Source: Micromussa lordhowensis (lineage: Eukaryota > Cnidaria > Anthozoa > Scleractinia > Lobophylliidae). Taken from it: 64,000 nucleotides of DNA. Shown piece after piece: positions 11,101 to 25,518 of this stretch. The first letter of the stretch is position 1. Each line of letters starts with the position of its first letter. The translations under genes were made by a program, and so were the position numbers. The notes below the pieces were generated by a model, which worked only from the letters and a program-made list of their open reading frames with translations, did not search any database and had not been told where the DNA came from. Location: positions 1,839,060-1,903,059 of the forward strand of contig OZ026606.1 of assembly GCA_964020085.1 (NCBI GenBank), given 5' to 3'.

Positions 11101-14100
11101 AATGATAAAAAAGGTTCAAGGAACAGAAATTACCTCTAACAATTTTTAAGAAGTCCTGCGCTGTAGCTCTGTAAACCTAAATCAAAATAGAAATTGATAT
11201 TCAAAATGTAACTGAACAGTAAAATAGGAGCTAAAGATGAGATGCGTGAATAACAAATAAATGGGAGACTGATTGCTTGATTAAATACATCACAAATAAA
11301 GACTGAAAATAATGAAACTATAAGCTGAGAATAATAAAATTCAGGGATCAAGATGGAAAAATTTCTTTTGTTTCCCTATTTTGTATGGATTTACTTGGGA
11401 GAAGGGTTTTAAATCCAGATGTTTTCCTGCATTGATCCTTGATCTGTTCCCATGACGTGCACACTTTAGTTTCCCATGACTAGTAAGAGGTAAAACTAAT
11501 CACTGATGAACAGTTTGGGTGGTCCATTGTGTCAAGTTCACTTGGGCTGCATGCTTGATTGAATTTAAAGTGTTTTGCAAACAATCTTTTGTACATTTCT
11601 ACAAATCACTATGAGACAATGCATACATAACAGTTGTTCAATGTCACTCACCTCAATGTACCTTGTTCCAAGATGATGTTTGTGTCTTTTTAATGCAAGT
11701 TCTCTGTGTTCTCCTTTCTCAAACCGAATAAATGCTTCACCATTTCTTCTTCCTTGGCCATTTAAACAGAAGGCAATCCCTCCTCTGATAAAAAAAAAAC
11801 ACATTCTCACTAAGTTAAACTGTCTAATGGTAACAACATGAGCAGCAATCAAACTAAACAAGTTCTCTCCATGTGAAATAACTATGATTCTTCAATGAAA
11901 CAACTTTGATTTTAACTCCATTGTAAACACCGCAGATCAAATATCTCCATTTTGGTGACAATGGGTTTCCTCTAAGGATATTTTGAAGAGTGTACATGAT
12001 AAATGAAATTATTAGAGAATTATTAGGCATTTCTCGCACACCACGAACGTCAAGAAGTCATGTGACCAGTGTGTTGGCGTCAGGTTTGCAGTTTGCGGTT
12101 CACGTTTGCACAGCTAGACCGCATTCTAAGAGATTTACCGCAAGGATTTTTGCACCCTAAAACATCACAATCCCACATTTGAGAGGAAATACTACTTTTA
12201 AAAACTATTTCTCTTATCAACTATCAAATATCTATCAACTATCGAATTCTCAGCTAAAACAGAAGTGAACGAACAAATGAAAACAAACATGGCAGCCGGC
12301 TATTTAAACCGCGAATCTTAAATCCCAAATATGGGCAGACAGCTAACGTGAAACCGCTAACTGAAAACCGCGTCTTGCTGTTTGTGGTAAGATCGCCAAA
12401 CCTCGATCTTAAGGTCTCTATTAAGGTCTTAAGGTCCGTATTTTCATTCAAGAATTTTACCATTAGAATGCACAAATGACAAAAAATTAAACTAATAACT
12501 CAATTTCATTTCCTCTTTATCAACTTTATTTTACCGACCATGTGTGCTTCTATCTTACTGCCTAGAAAATTTTAGCCAAAGAGAAAATTCTGGACTGCCC
12601 ATGTTGCAAGATAATAGGGATGATAAAATTTAAAAAATAATAATAATACATGGATGATTTTTATCAAAGTTCTAAGCAAATTGGATTACTTTAAGCAAAT
12701 ACCAGTAATAAACAATTTTATCTTATTCACCTTAGGATGTTGAGACCTTTGAAAAAGTTTGCGACATCCTGATCTGATGCTTGCCATGGAAGACCTCTCG
12801 CTCTTAGAATTGTGTCATCAAGTACAAGACCAAGGCTGCAGGAAAGAATTAAATCAATATTCTAATTGAAAATAAATTTAACACAAAAAATAATTATGTG
12901 AAGTGTTGAGTGAAAAGGTATATTTTAGTAAGGATGCTCAATCCATTCAATGGATGGTATCTATAGGGTGATTTGGAAACACAGGTGGATGTTTGGAGGA
13001 CACAGAAAAGACATGGAGACAGTCAAATTAAGCTAAGGCATTCCTACAGAAGTGTCAGTTCTCCTAAACATTCTCTTATTTCTTTGGAAAGAAAAAGAAA
13101 GCTAGCCATTTCCTTTATCAACAATGTTCTGCTCTAATGTTAAATAAAGCTTATGCAAGTTCATTTAATTTAGAAGCAATTAATTTTTTTTTGCATCGAT
13201 GTTAGATATATTAGCTTTAACTAGAAATCAAACTAATAAAAAACCAAATCACTAATCTAGTGAGGGAGAAAAAAAAAAAACAACAACAACTGAAGTACCA
13301 GTAAGCAATATTGAATATACGGTACAGAACAATTTATTTACATTAATGTTAAAGCTACAAAATGTGTAAATTGTTCCAGAGAATGTCCATCCACCTCCAA
13401 TAGAGGTTTTTTGGTAAACAACTCTTCACCAGTCCTTCTGAAAATTCCGGTTTTGGTTCATTCCTTCCTTTAAAAATTTTAGCTTTTGAGAGCCCCCTCC
13501 CCCCTTGGAATTTTCAGTAACACTCCTTGGGGTGGGTATGGATATTTTCTAGAACTTCACAGTGTATTAATATCTTGAAATACCAACTTTTTTGTTCGCA
13601 AAGAAGCTCCATACCATGGTCCAGGCTCATACTTCCCACTGATCTTTTCAACATCTTTAAACTTGTGTCCTGACAGAACAAACACATGAGTGACTTAGGG
13701 CTCATGAGACTCACTCCATGTGACTCTCTTGTGGGTATTTGGACTGTTTATGAAACCCCAAGTATGTGCAATTCATGACATTTCAGCTGACTTTAAGTGC
13801 CCATTTATATACCTAGTTCAAAGTGTCTTTGAACCAATTGCTGCTCAATGTGAGAATTAAAAGTTATCCCAGGCTTAAAAGCATTAAAATCAACTTTCTT
13901 TCTTCAAGTATCACCCAAAGAAAAACACAAAAGGTGAAGAAAAATGAAACCTCTTCCTGATAACTTATGATAATAGTATTACAGATCAAATTTAAAGTTG
14001 ATGGTAATAGGATTAACATAATCCCATTTTTAAACAACCAGGCCACGGGACGGGGCAAGGCACTGTTAGTGAAGCGCCTTGCACAATAATGCAACGAGGA

Positions 14101-17100
14101 CACTAATGCCAAGATTCTTGCATGCATAACAGGAACCAGTCTAGGTTCCTTTGACAGAAATTGACCAGCATTTTGAGGAGTCTTTGTTTTTGTAGTTTTA
14201 GATCTTTCACATAGACTGGCAAACTTATGAATGTACATTGCAACAGTCTATTAGCTACATGACAGTGGTGTCCCCTCACTCAAACCAATTTTTAGTCTCA
14301 AGGAAGCTTGCAGGGATTCACATCAAGGAGATAGGTGTGAACAACATTTGTGCCACAACATATCTTACATAATGGTCAGTGCACAGAGCGAGCTAGTCAA
14401 CAAAGTGAGAGGAGCTTTCATTAATTCTGATATGACTAAAGAAACTCATGGACTATCGATTGTCAAGAAAAACTGGGTTACCAATAACAGGTGCTGCTAC
14501 GCTAGTGTTTGTTATCTAATGCTGGTATAACATTTCATTCAGAAGTTTAACTGCCTTAACTTTGACCAGTCTCATAATGTATGCAAGCAGTTGTTTTAAA
14601 CTGACAAGCTTGCTGGTAAGCCCAGAAGATACTGATTCATACTAAGGGATGTTTATCAAACACATAACCATAACTACCAAATATATTGAACTGCTGAGAT
14701 TGGCTTCTTTCTGTAGATAGCAGATAAATTACTTAGCTGTCATTAATAATTAGAGAAAGCCAATCTCACCAGGCAAGGATTCCACAACATCTTTACATGC
14801 CATTGCTCAAACTGGTCTTATTTTTGCACCATTAACGACAAAGCAACAAAAAAATCGATAGGCAACACAGATCATCAAGGCTTATGCTCTCAAGTGGGAA
14901 TTGCACTTGTGACACTATTTTGTACACTTGCATGCTGACTACAAATAAAGTGATATGTGCACGGCATTTTCTTGTCTCCACAACTCCAGCTAAGGTTTGC
15001 ATAATAAACTTTAAACAGTTTTCATGATCAGTATTGAATTAATCGTGGGTGAGGGAAAATGTCACTTGAAATGTATAAATCATGGCTGGTAGCATTTCTT
15101 TGAAGTAGATAAGCATTTCAACTCATACAAGCATAGAACACAAAACGGGTATGACACAAGGTACATTGCTATCACTCCAATCAAATAAATGTGTATAATT
15201 ACAAACACACTATATTGTATCACATTGTCACATATCTTACCTTCTTTGACAACATACTGAACCACACTTGCCATCAGTTTGCAATGTTCCAGACCAGCTG
15301 GATTGTTGTTATTTACATCAATTTTACAGTCTATCAGAAATGTTAAGGGAAAACCAAAAGCGTGCCTTCGAAACATACACAAACAAAACATTTCAACTTC
15401 TGTGAACCCATTTTGACACTTCCAACAGTTTAGGGAATGACTTGAACAATTTTTAATTAATGTTTTCATGGTTAATAAGATGATATTTTCAAGCTAAGAA
15501 AACATGCTTGACTTTTCAAAGGAATGTGACACCATTATTTAATCTGTAAACCTAGTTTCTATGTGATTGCACACAATCCCCAGGCCATCATAGGGAACTG
15601 AACCATGCTCATTACTTTAAAATTGCATGATCCCTGCAATTGCAGATGTGCATAATATTTTAGGCAGTTCCAGATTTGGCTTACAATTCTTTGATTGTCT
15701 GCAATGCAATGCAATGCGATCATCTGAAGTCATAATGTTAATCATCAGAAATGGAGGAAGGGTGTTATTAGAGAGGGGGACTTTTGTTTAAATCTTTAAA
15801 CATTGACTCTTATTGACTTGTAAACAGATGAAATGGCTAACATGTTGACAATACAACAGAAGATCCAAATGTAAATGGAGAGACTGCTAATTGGCCAACT
15901 CTATGTAAGGTATATAGGGGAGGGGAGGGGAGGGGAGGGGAGGGGGAGTACGAATTTTGGCAAACAAGAACCTTTTTCATTTTGAGGGTCTGCAAAGTAT
16001 TTTTTTATTTTTTTTTTTGGCTTCTTCCATGCACCCTTTTTTCTATGGCTCGCTTTGCACAATAATATTTGTTTTAGTTTGTGCTATGCAATTTGTTTCA
16101 GCAATTCCCCCCCCCCCCCAAAAAAATAATAATAATAATAATAATAAATGTTATGGTCCATACCTAAAGAGACTAAATATTTTGTATTCAGGGTTATGCT
16201 TGACATGACCACCTTCGTATAGAGAAAGGATACACGAAGCCACTTCTTCAAGGTCTTCAAAGTCAGAATCATGCTTCACAGCCTTTCTGACTTCCTTCTT
16301 CAGATCATAAAAGCTATAAAAATGTTGCGACAACTTGGCTTTCTTCCTACTGGCTTCCAAATGTAAGTGATGTCTCAGAGGGAACTGCCCATCTGTCACA
16401 AGACACCACCTTTCCCCTGTGCATGTCAGAGTCTCTTCAACAAAGTTGTCAAACTGTACAAAAAAACAATAACAACATTATTTATTTAGCCTTGGAAGAA
16501 AAGTTGTAGTCACAACAAACAAGACAACCTATAACTTCTTGCATTACAGTCTTGTTTAAAAGGAAATCCCACTTTTTTGTGGTTCTGATAACAAAAAAAA
16601 AAGTTGAATATTTTGCAAGTCTGCTGCATTGTTTAAACATGATAAAGTAAAATTACTTTGAACTCAAGTTTTAACCATTTTTAGATATATTGTAATTTTC
16701 TATTATCCTTAAGTAATATTTGAGAAAGAAACCTTTGGAGACTATAGTAAGTCACCTAAGATGTAAGCAGTTCCTTTTAAAATTAATATTGGTGCTTTGA
16801 AAACTGACAGATTTAACACAAGTAAATTCATGAGCCAGATGATTGCTACAATCATCACTTATGCTATAGATTTAATCACTTTTGTCACTTTTTCTGAGTG
16901 CATATGCTGTTGCAGGAAATTGTTTGCTTGTTTCCATTTAAAATGTTTGTAAACCAGCCTATACCCTTAATTCAACAGGAGATGTAAAAATATTTCAACA
17001 GACAAGGTGTCTATAAATTATGGAAATAAGTAGAGATTAACAACTGAAGGTTATCAGTCAAGTCTTCATCTAGTGAACCCCATCACTATCTGAAGCTTTT

Positions 17101-19433
17101 ATCATACAATAAAGAAAACACTTCACATTTATCAAAATAGAGAAAAGTAAAATTTAACATTGAAGAGAAACAAACAGTTTTCTAAAAATTAATTATAAAT
17201 GAAGGCTTGTGACAACAAGCTTTTTAAAATCTTGGGAAGAAAAGTAACTGTGCCAAATTAGAATCAGCCAGTGAAAAACTACTATTAATTTTTATGACCA
17301 ACCACTTTAGCATATTTTCACGGAAAAAAACACTGAGAACCTATGCAAATATATCAACCAATAATCTCCGAACGTTGACAATACTAACTGCCAATCACTT
17401 GACGTTGACAGATTTTGAGGGGTTTCCTGTTAGCCGCAATTGTAGTGCCAAAACAATAGAGGGGACTAAAAAATTTCACGCAGTGTGATATTTACAGTGG
17501 GTACTGGAAATCCGTACATTTTTGTTATTCACCGAAGAATACCAAAGAAAATAGAAGCGTCTAGGTTTTGTTCTAGAACAATAACGCCGCCCACTCGCGC
17601 TAAGGAGATCTGAAATGTTTCGATCAAAACGCCAATGCAAATTTTCGGCGGCAATTGAATCGAAGCGAATGTAATCGACTAGAGACACGTTCCGAGAAAT
17701 TCTCGAACGAAGATGATTTGATTATGAAAACGATCCGACGAGAATGCAGCTAATTAAGACTTTATTCTTAGAGCACGCGTGCGACGAAAGCGTTCTTTTG
17801 GACTAATAAGCGAACGGGCGTTTACGTGACACTCGAGGAACAATCAGTCGAGACTTGAGATTTATTTTGGGACGCGTTTAGACGCGATCGCAAGTGGAAC
17901 ACATGATATCGAACAATCGATCGCGCTGTTCTTGAAGTCTCGACCCGATGTGATCTCCAATTTCTAGCCTTCGCCAAAAAAAAATTCTGACATGTCTTGC
18001 GAGTGTGTACAACTGTTGCGCCTTCCCGTATTTCCGGGGAAACCAGAAAAAACCGTCCAAACACGAATTTGAACAAGCGAATATATCATTGGACCAAAGA
18101 GAGCTGTATTAACACTTTCATTCTAAACTGCCGATAACGATCATGAATATTGTATACGAAGGCGATAGTGAAAATAATATTCCATGCGCAGGGGGGTTGT
18201 AAGGAGCGAAAGAAAAATAAAAACCCGGGATTTATACCAACCAGGCAGCCAACGATTTGGAAACTATGGGAATATGGTTGGCCACACAAGTATACGAGAG
18301 TTCAACAAAAGGAAAGATAAAAGCTATTTGTAAATCTTTTGGAATATTCAATACTTACTGGGTCGCAGAAATTTGGCCCCATACACTTTTCCCGTCGCGC
18401 TTTCTCGGTTTGTCCGACCGCCGCAATTTAAGATACAATCTCTGATCTGGGAAATATTTACTACACAAAACCTCAAGAATAAACCTTGTTAGAATTAACT
18501 GTGTGCCCTTTTTAATATTTCATTCCCGCGGAGTATTTTTTTTCTCTCCCGAATTGAATTTCGAGCGGCTCTGTGTCTCCGTCTCGAGTTTAGCGCGCGA
18601 CCAAATCCTATATTGCGGGCCCCGTCTCCCTGTTTACCTGGGAGATCACAATGGCAATGCCGAATGTACAAAAAACATGTAATGTTTGATCCTGTCGAGC
18701 GTTTAAAAAATATATCTGGTGAAAATTCTTCGGCCCTGGCTGGTTGTCACTGTGTCTGTGTGATTCAAAACTCCTCAAGCGTGCCAACGAGATCAAAACA
18801 CGCCAATGAAACATGTATGAATTTTACATGACATGTCTTGAAATTTTCCCTCCTCTGTTTTCGGCCACAAGCGCTCTTCCGAGGACGGGATAACATCAAG
18901 GACGACAGAGAACGGAGGATTTTAACAGCGACATTTTCGTGTCTTGTTGTTGATCGAACAAAAGGAGAACGGAAATGAAGGATTAAATACACACTAGTGG
19001 TAACGTTACCTCTTCTAAGGCTTCCCCGAGTTGTTCAGCTTCAGTGGTCACAGGCGACTTGGTAGTGGGTTGTTTTAACGCTTCGTTCGCTCCAGACAGG
19101 CCCGATTTCACAACACATCTATGCACGGAACCCAGCTAATTCGGCATAAACGAACACAGCGTTAGAATTATAATTTAACACTACATTGTTCTAACTTCAG
19201 ATCGCCCCCAGAGCCCTCGATAATTTTTTTCTCGTCCGGCAAAGGGAAACCCCGACACAGCTTACACAATCCAATAACAAGTTTACCGCAAGAATTTTTT
19301 TTACCTGGTTCGATTTGACATCGACGACAATCCACGAGATGCCAGTGATGGTTTCTTCCTCGGTGTCCGATTCCTCGGCCGGTAATCTTGTGGCAGTGCA
19401 GTGAAAGCACACCAAATGCTCGGGAGAGCCCAT
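8174..19433 (-). CDS. ESRP: ESRP, epithelial splicing regulatory protein (fusilli family)
   Basis: ESRP proteins are nuclear factors that bind GU-rich motifs and set epithelial alternative splicing. Nine coding exons were read in transcript order: 19433-19305, 19135-19010, 16453-16164, 12835-12731, 11784-11652, 11176-11134, 10805-10702, 9845-9390 and 8683-8174. All junctions keep phase and the product is 631 aa, close to the vertebrate length. Residues 1-180 form the conserved ESRP N-terminal domain (for example [15 protein letters not shown]). RRM1 is about 187-272 ([17 protein letters not shown]), RRM2 about 293-385 ([17 protein letters not shown]) and RRM3 about 423-505 ([17 protein letters not shown]). 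A Pro-rich linker precedes RRM3. The C-terminus is Ser/Thr/Tyr/Pro-rich and ends near FFQGYQ. An in-frame TGA eight codons upstream supports the ATG at 19433. Introns 2 and 3 are the largest, about 2.6 and 3.3 kb. The gene converges on SIRT5. Confidence 0.95.
15917..15948. repeat. (GGGGA)n minisatellite, G-quadruplex-capable
   Basis: Six tandem GGGGA units lie in ESRP intron 3. The plus strand meets the simple pattern for an intramolecular G-quadruplex. The ESRP transcript, read from the other strand, would carry a C/U-rich tract here, of the type bound by PCBP and PTB proteins. Confidence 0.8.
16110..16148. repeat. Poly-C/(TAA)n compound microsatellite beside ESRP exon 3 donor
   Basis: A run of C is followed by A6 and about seven TAA units. 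In ESRP transcript sense this is (TTA)n followed by T and G runs, starting about 15 bases past the exon 3 donor at 16163. Such tracts change length easily. Confidence 0.8.
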
Positions 19434-22400
19434 GTTTTCCCTTGCACAGGGAACGAATCAATGAAATGTTGTTCTTGAGTAAGTGTGAGTGGGAGCAGAA
19501 AACCAGCCGGGTCGAGTCACATGTCACTGAAGATACCGGCAAATACTGGCCGCTGATTGGACGCCCGTTGAATCGGGGGCTGGCCCACATGCCACGTGGC
19601 TTTAGAATAATTACCACGCTTCGCTGAATTCTGACTAACACAGTTTCCTTCGCTAGAGACGAGTCTTAACCCAGGCAACGGGTTTACCCTCTCCGCTATT
19701 TGAGAATAAACAATTTTCGCGCGCTCATAAAAGACTCGTTTAATGACAGGATGTGCGCTGTTTTGCTCGCAAACGACGCTTTTAAATTTTAATTGGTCTT
19801 TCTCGCGACGATGATGTGAGTAAAAAGTGACAGATAGAACAAGAGGCGAGCCACTCAGCGTATCACATCACTTCCCTGAACTGGCCTCAAACTGGTCCGT
19901 TGCCAGAAGGGCGAGCGAGCGAGTGGACACCCTTATAAACAAAAACAGCATTCGTTCTAGAACACGATGAACGTTTCACTTTCTATCGCTTCACTTGCCT
20001 GTTTAAACTTAAAAAAACATCTAAAGCTATCCTTAGAGCGCAGTGTTACCGCGGTTGCACTTGTCCTGGACTTAGCGACTCGCATTTATGAGGAATAAAC
20101 TTAAACATGTCTCTGTAACTCAAATTCGCACACCATGGAAATATTCTACTGTTGTTTATCATGGCTTTCTTTTACAGCTTTCCAAGGTGTAATTCTGCAG
20201 TAGACGAAGCACCTGTTATCGTGGGTTGAAAAGTAAGAAAACCCTAAATCTTCGTCACAATACTATCAAACGACCAGGAACTGGGAATGAATACAACCTC
20301 GTTGGCATGGACTGTAGGCACGAAAACGCTAGCGACGCCATTTTTTTTTCGGGCGGATAACGTGAAGCCAACTGTAAATTAAAGAATTGTTTTCGTTCTT
20401 GAAGTTTTTTGTGATGTTTAGGTTCATGCTTTTGTCTTGATATACTTGAACGACTTAGAAGAACAATGTGAGCTGAAGAACATCCCGGATAAGTGACAAC
20501 AAAATATAAACATGAACGGACCTCACGAAAGGCGCTTTGGAAAAGAATTATCTTGAACCGATCTAAAAAAAGGCCGGTACAAAGATGTTTATAAAAGGCT
20601 TTTCCGATAATCCTTTAAAACAAAAACGCGCTAATATAGATTTCGAGAGAAGAAAATACACTCCACATTCACGCGAAGTTTAGGACCACTATATTAGCTT
20701 CATAAATAATTTCCATAAAATTTTACGCACGCACGCCCAGTCACATTTTGCGTCTTGCGTAAACTACAGAGATATCTAAAAAAAAAGTTAACTTGAACAG
20801 ATACTGATCAGTTACAATTTCAAAACCAACTCCTTAGCAATGCTGACGGACGGAAACAGTTAGTGACCGGATTTCTCTTTTATTTGGTAGATCAGTTCGT
20901 ATGATTAGAACCCTCAGCTTCCGATATTTTCCCGCCCTATAAGGTGTTTACGACCTTTCGATTCCCTATTGAAAAAGCCACGATATTAAAAGATGTTTTT
21001 TTTCTCAAAGAAGATCTGAATTATAGTATGTTAAAAGCGATCAGTCCGATACTAACGCAAACAACAATAATGGATCTTAAGTCCTAGTAAGGAATGAACA
21101 AAAAAGAAAACCTTGGAAAACTGGTGCTAGAGGGACAAAAAATCATTTCACCAGATCGTACCACTGTTTAAGAACTCTTCATGTGGAAATTGTAAGAAAA
21201 ACATGTGAACTTCGTTCGGTGATCGAGAGAAGAGATGGGTATATTTTAAGTCGATTTAATTCAGCTGTTTAAGTTTTAGTCCTCTAATAATGGATAATAG
21301 TTCTTTGTAACAAGGTCTTGTTTGAAATTTCAATCGATGGTATTTGACTTGAGCGCGAAAAAACGATAAAATCGCGGCCAGTTCTATTGGATTTTTGCCT
21401 GTGACACGAATAACCAATAATGAATATTTTACTGTAGAGTTCGTTACCTTGAGTTACTATTAGCTGAATAAATCGTCTGTAAAGCTAAACAAATATAATA
21501 AGTAAGTCGGGATTCGTTAAAACTCTTTTGAATTCAAAACAGCTCAGAGGAACGAGTGGAGAGGAAAAAACTTGAGCGTTTATCCGACGAGAAAGGTTTA
21601 ATATCGTACAAAACAAATTGCGAAAAGAGAGATGAATAAAAAACATCCTGTTTCATAAGAAGGCCATCGACACCGTCGACAGAATTATAAGAATATAACA
21701 CAAATACATCAAAGATGATAGATGATTAATAAGCTTTTTATACTGCCGAAGGTAAAATCATGTTCGGCACCTAAAGTTTTGACGCCAGGGCAAAAGGCGA
21801 TGAGGATAATTTATCAAAGTTTATAGTGTAATATTCTCTCTGAAATCTCCCGCAAACTGAAATTCCTACCAGAATCTAAGCAAAGAAGGAAATGTAAATT
21901 TTCCCCGCATTTTCGCGTTAATAAATATAAAATAATATTCAGTGTTGCCGGAAAATAGGATAAATTTGCGTTTTGTTTACTTCGCAGTCTAATTTCTTCG
22001 GCTTGGCTAGATACACGACGATGTAAAAATCATTCTAGAAAAATTGTCAAAAGCAAAGATTTTTCCCTGTTAGGACGTGTTGTTAAGGAGGCGACTTAAT
22101 TCAGTAAAGCAGCTCTTGAATAAATTAACTACCTTGTTTACCAACGATAGAAAACTGGCCTGCTTTAAGCGACTCGTAACAAATAGGAAAAAATGTGACA
22201 TATAAAAGCTGTAGGAATACCTGAAGAATTCTGTACGAAAGACAGAGTGCTTCAAACTGTCTCGTTTTCTACTTAAATGTGTTTTAAACTGTTCAAGTGT
22301 TTTTCGATGCCACGTGAAATATCTACATCTGATCGTTGTGGCATTGTATCAAACCTGTAAATCACATGTACTAGTGTCTCGTTCGGTCACAGACAATCAA

Positions 22401-25400
22401 AATATCGAATTTTACTGGATGTCCGTGGGTTTTAACTTACTGACAACGTTTGTCAGTGACGATCTTTCCACAGTACAGCGAGTGAACAGTGTTATTGGCG
22501 ATTCGACTTTTGCCGTTTTCCTGAGGAGGAAATGCGAAAGATTACTAAGGAAAATTCGCCTTGCAAAATGTTCCCTTTGAAATCCAGGGGATTCTTCCCA
22601 CAGCAATTCCTTATGTATAACAGTACCATTTTCTGTTCTCCAGTCAGTAGGGTGAGGCGGGAAGGGGGTCGGTGGATCGGTTTTAATGAGATACCCCTAG
22701 GGAAAAGCCCGATAAGGATGTTCCTAAGCAACCTTTCGTATCCCGGTGGGGACAAGTCGTAATTCGTAGTGCTATATTCTGATTAGCCAATATCAGTCAG
22801 AAATTGGATGCGTATTTACTAGCAAGGCGTTGACTTCGATTCTTCCACCACCTGACTAAATCAAATGTACAAAATACATTCCTTATATGAAATGCAGAAT
22901 ACAATGGATTCAATCCTATACTACACAAAAACACTAACAGTGGAAATTATGAAAACTCATCAAGCTCACTAACGATTTAATCGCCTACTCCACGGTTTTC
23001 TTTAAGCTTTACAGCAGGAAGGCCAATGGTTCTTATACACAAGTAAAACCCTTTGAACCCAAATTCTGTATAACAAAAAAATTCCTAGAGACAGTCAGAT
23101 CGGGCGGACACGATCTTTCTCACGGCCGGTAAGTTTACCCTATGCTCTGGTCACTTCTTTTTGAGCGTTCCGTGTTGTGTAATGCAACAGCTTGCCATCC
23201 AAAATACGCCAGGACAAACCAGAGACCTCTTTCAGATTGGCCCCAAGGGCACGTTTTAAACTTTAACAATCTTTTTTTCCTAGTACTGCAAGAGTACCAT
23301 GCACAGCACAGTATTACTTTGCAATGTTTAAACCCTTGAGCACATGCACCAGTACTAGCACTCCGTGGCGGGATGGGCAACCTTTGCCATGTAAAAATGC
23401 AGATACGTAGGAACAAAACACTTCTCACAATATCAGAAAGAGAAAATGACTTGTAAGCGTGCTGCTACATTCTGGACAGCGTCTCGTGTACTGCCTCACG
23501 ACTGAGACGAGTTGACGAAAAGGTGTCTCGAAAACGCGTTGCAAAACACCAAGATCTACGTCGAGTTGCGTTACAATGTGCAGTATCGCGCACAACAAAT
23601 AGTGTTGCGAAAAATAGACGAGTTTTCCTTCTGGCTGATGTGTTGCACAACCCAAACTGTAACGCAACTCGTGTCTCGTCAACAAACTATGCCAGAATGG
23701 CGCAACGAATCGCGTAAAATGAACTCACTTGCAGGAGTATGAATTATACTTCAGAATCCGATCGATGCATTCAATTAACGGTGGTGACAAAACGAGATAC
23801 AAGAGTCAGAGTCATAAACAGATTTGTTTCTAGGCCGAGTGTAGGATTTTCGAGAAGAATGGTTGCTAAAACGCACCGCTACTCTATGTTGCAAGCTGGA
23901 GTATTTTCACGACTAAATACGGGAGGTGGGGTGAGAAAGAAGGAAGTGTGCAGCCTGTTTGTCACTTGAGAAGGGTTAAAATAAACCCCCCTTTATGTAT
24001 GACAAATGAACTATATGCAAGCCAAAAATGAAGAACAACCTCGTTCCCAGGGTCTCTCTGAGAACGAGATTCAAAGGACAACGTTAGCACGGACTGACTC
24101 GGAGAAACGAGGTTCATAACCTCAGAGTTCACAACTTTCTAGATCAACTTCACTGCATTGGACAGTCCACAGGTGACGAGAGTGCGTGGATGTAATACCA
24201 GATTCCCAAGACTTAAACTTAAAAAAACATATGCAATCAATGAAGAGAATTCATCTTTCGATCACCTTGAGATTCTCAGTCCTCCTATCAATATCAGCTA
24301 AAATAGCAAATTAACTACGCTTGTATCACCCAAAGATGTTTTTGACAGTATTTGTTTCTCTACAGATACTTTCAATCCAAGGTTACTGCTTTTCTTTCAT
24401 TGTCTTTCCACGAAAATTGTCATCCCAAGCAAATAACACCTTTGCTAGGAGCATTCATGAATAAATTTAAACGCGCGTCATATGTTCTTGCCGCAATTCT
24501 CGTACATTTTCAGAGAAATTAGTTAAGGTTACCTTTTTGGATTAAAGTTTGAGTTTTCTCGTAGGCGTAAACGCCCACGAAAAGACGAAAATAAACAACC
24601 ACTAAAAGTTAACAAAATTTGTATAAAGTTTACAAACAACAGACACATTGTGCAGCTAGAATATAAAAGTTATTACATCCCTTTGTTTGTTCGACAACAA
24701 AAGTTGCTCGTAGTAACAACACGGTTTGGTTAAGAATGTAAATGGTGTAAATTTTAAATGAAGTTGTATTGACTTTAGTTTTTAAAGCAGTTCACATAAT
24801 GAAGCAATATGTTTTCAAAATTCAGTCGAGTACATATTTCTTATGTCTTTTCGTCATTAAAGTTTCATGGCTGCCAAGGACAACTGTGATTAATATTTTA
24901 GCGACTTTCTTTTCTAACATTAGTTTTCGGTTTTATGCTACATTTGTTTGAGAAATGGCAGTTAGGCTCGAAACATGAAATACTTAAAACTACAAGATAA
25001 AAAAATGTCTTTTAAGAACAAAAAAAATTAAATGAAAAAGTTCGACGGTTAATAAAAATTTCTAGTAGCAAAGGTTTAGAAAGGTGTTAAGCAGAAGTGA
25101 TTCTTATCATTTATAGGAATTGAATTAACAAGAACAGAACCACTTTAAAAATTTCAATGTGGAAAACATCTTACGATTTGTGAGGACAAGAAAAAGAAAG
25201 GTTTAGGGCTCGTTAACAAAATAAAGAAAAAATAATTCTACCTCGGACGTTAAAGGAACGGTTTGTTGGTCGTGTTCTGACGTCACGAAGGGTTTACCTG
25301 TCAATCGAGCCAGTCATTCGAGGCAAGCAAATTGTTTCAGTGATGTCACAGCACTGTCAGAAACCATGCAAACCGGTTATTAGAGCGTGCGATAACTAGT

Positions 25401-25518
25401 TTCTCTCAAACCAGAATCTTCGATTTAGAAATAGAAGAATAAACAAACAGACAAACCGCGTGATTCACAGCTTTTTTTAAGCCACGATGTACCTTAAAAG
25501 TTTTAAATTTTGATTTAA
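19434..25518. other. ESRP upstream region, intergenic
   Basis: This stretch begins with the ESRP 5' flank, which is more CpG-rich than its surroundings up to about 20100 and is the likely promoter zone. Farther left-to-right it becomes AT-rich with no recognisable gene. At about 23469-23700 a short element is suggested by CATTCTGG at one end and its complement CCAGAATG at the other. At about 24030-24065 a cgttcccagggtctctc repeat occurs that recurs near 28683. No open frame shows family motifs. Confidence 0.4.

Noticed and set aside
14100..15470. Open frames of 124 and 129 codons in ESRP intron 3
   Set aside because: They lack domains, and the ESRP exon 3 to exon 4 join is fully explained without them.
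19168..19641. 157-codon minus-strand frame over ESRP exon 1
   Set aside because: It is the wrong frame relative to the ESRP start, and the conserved N-terminal sequence is read from the ATG at 19433.
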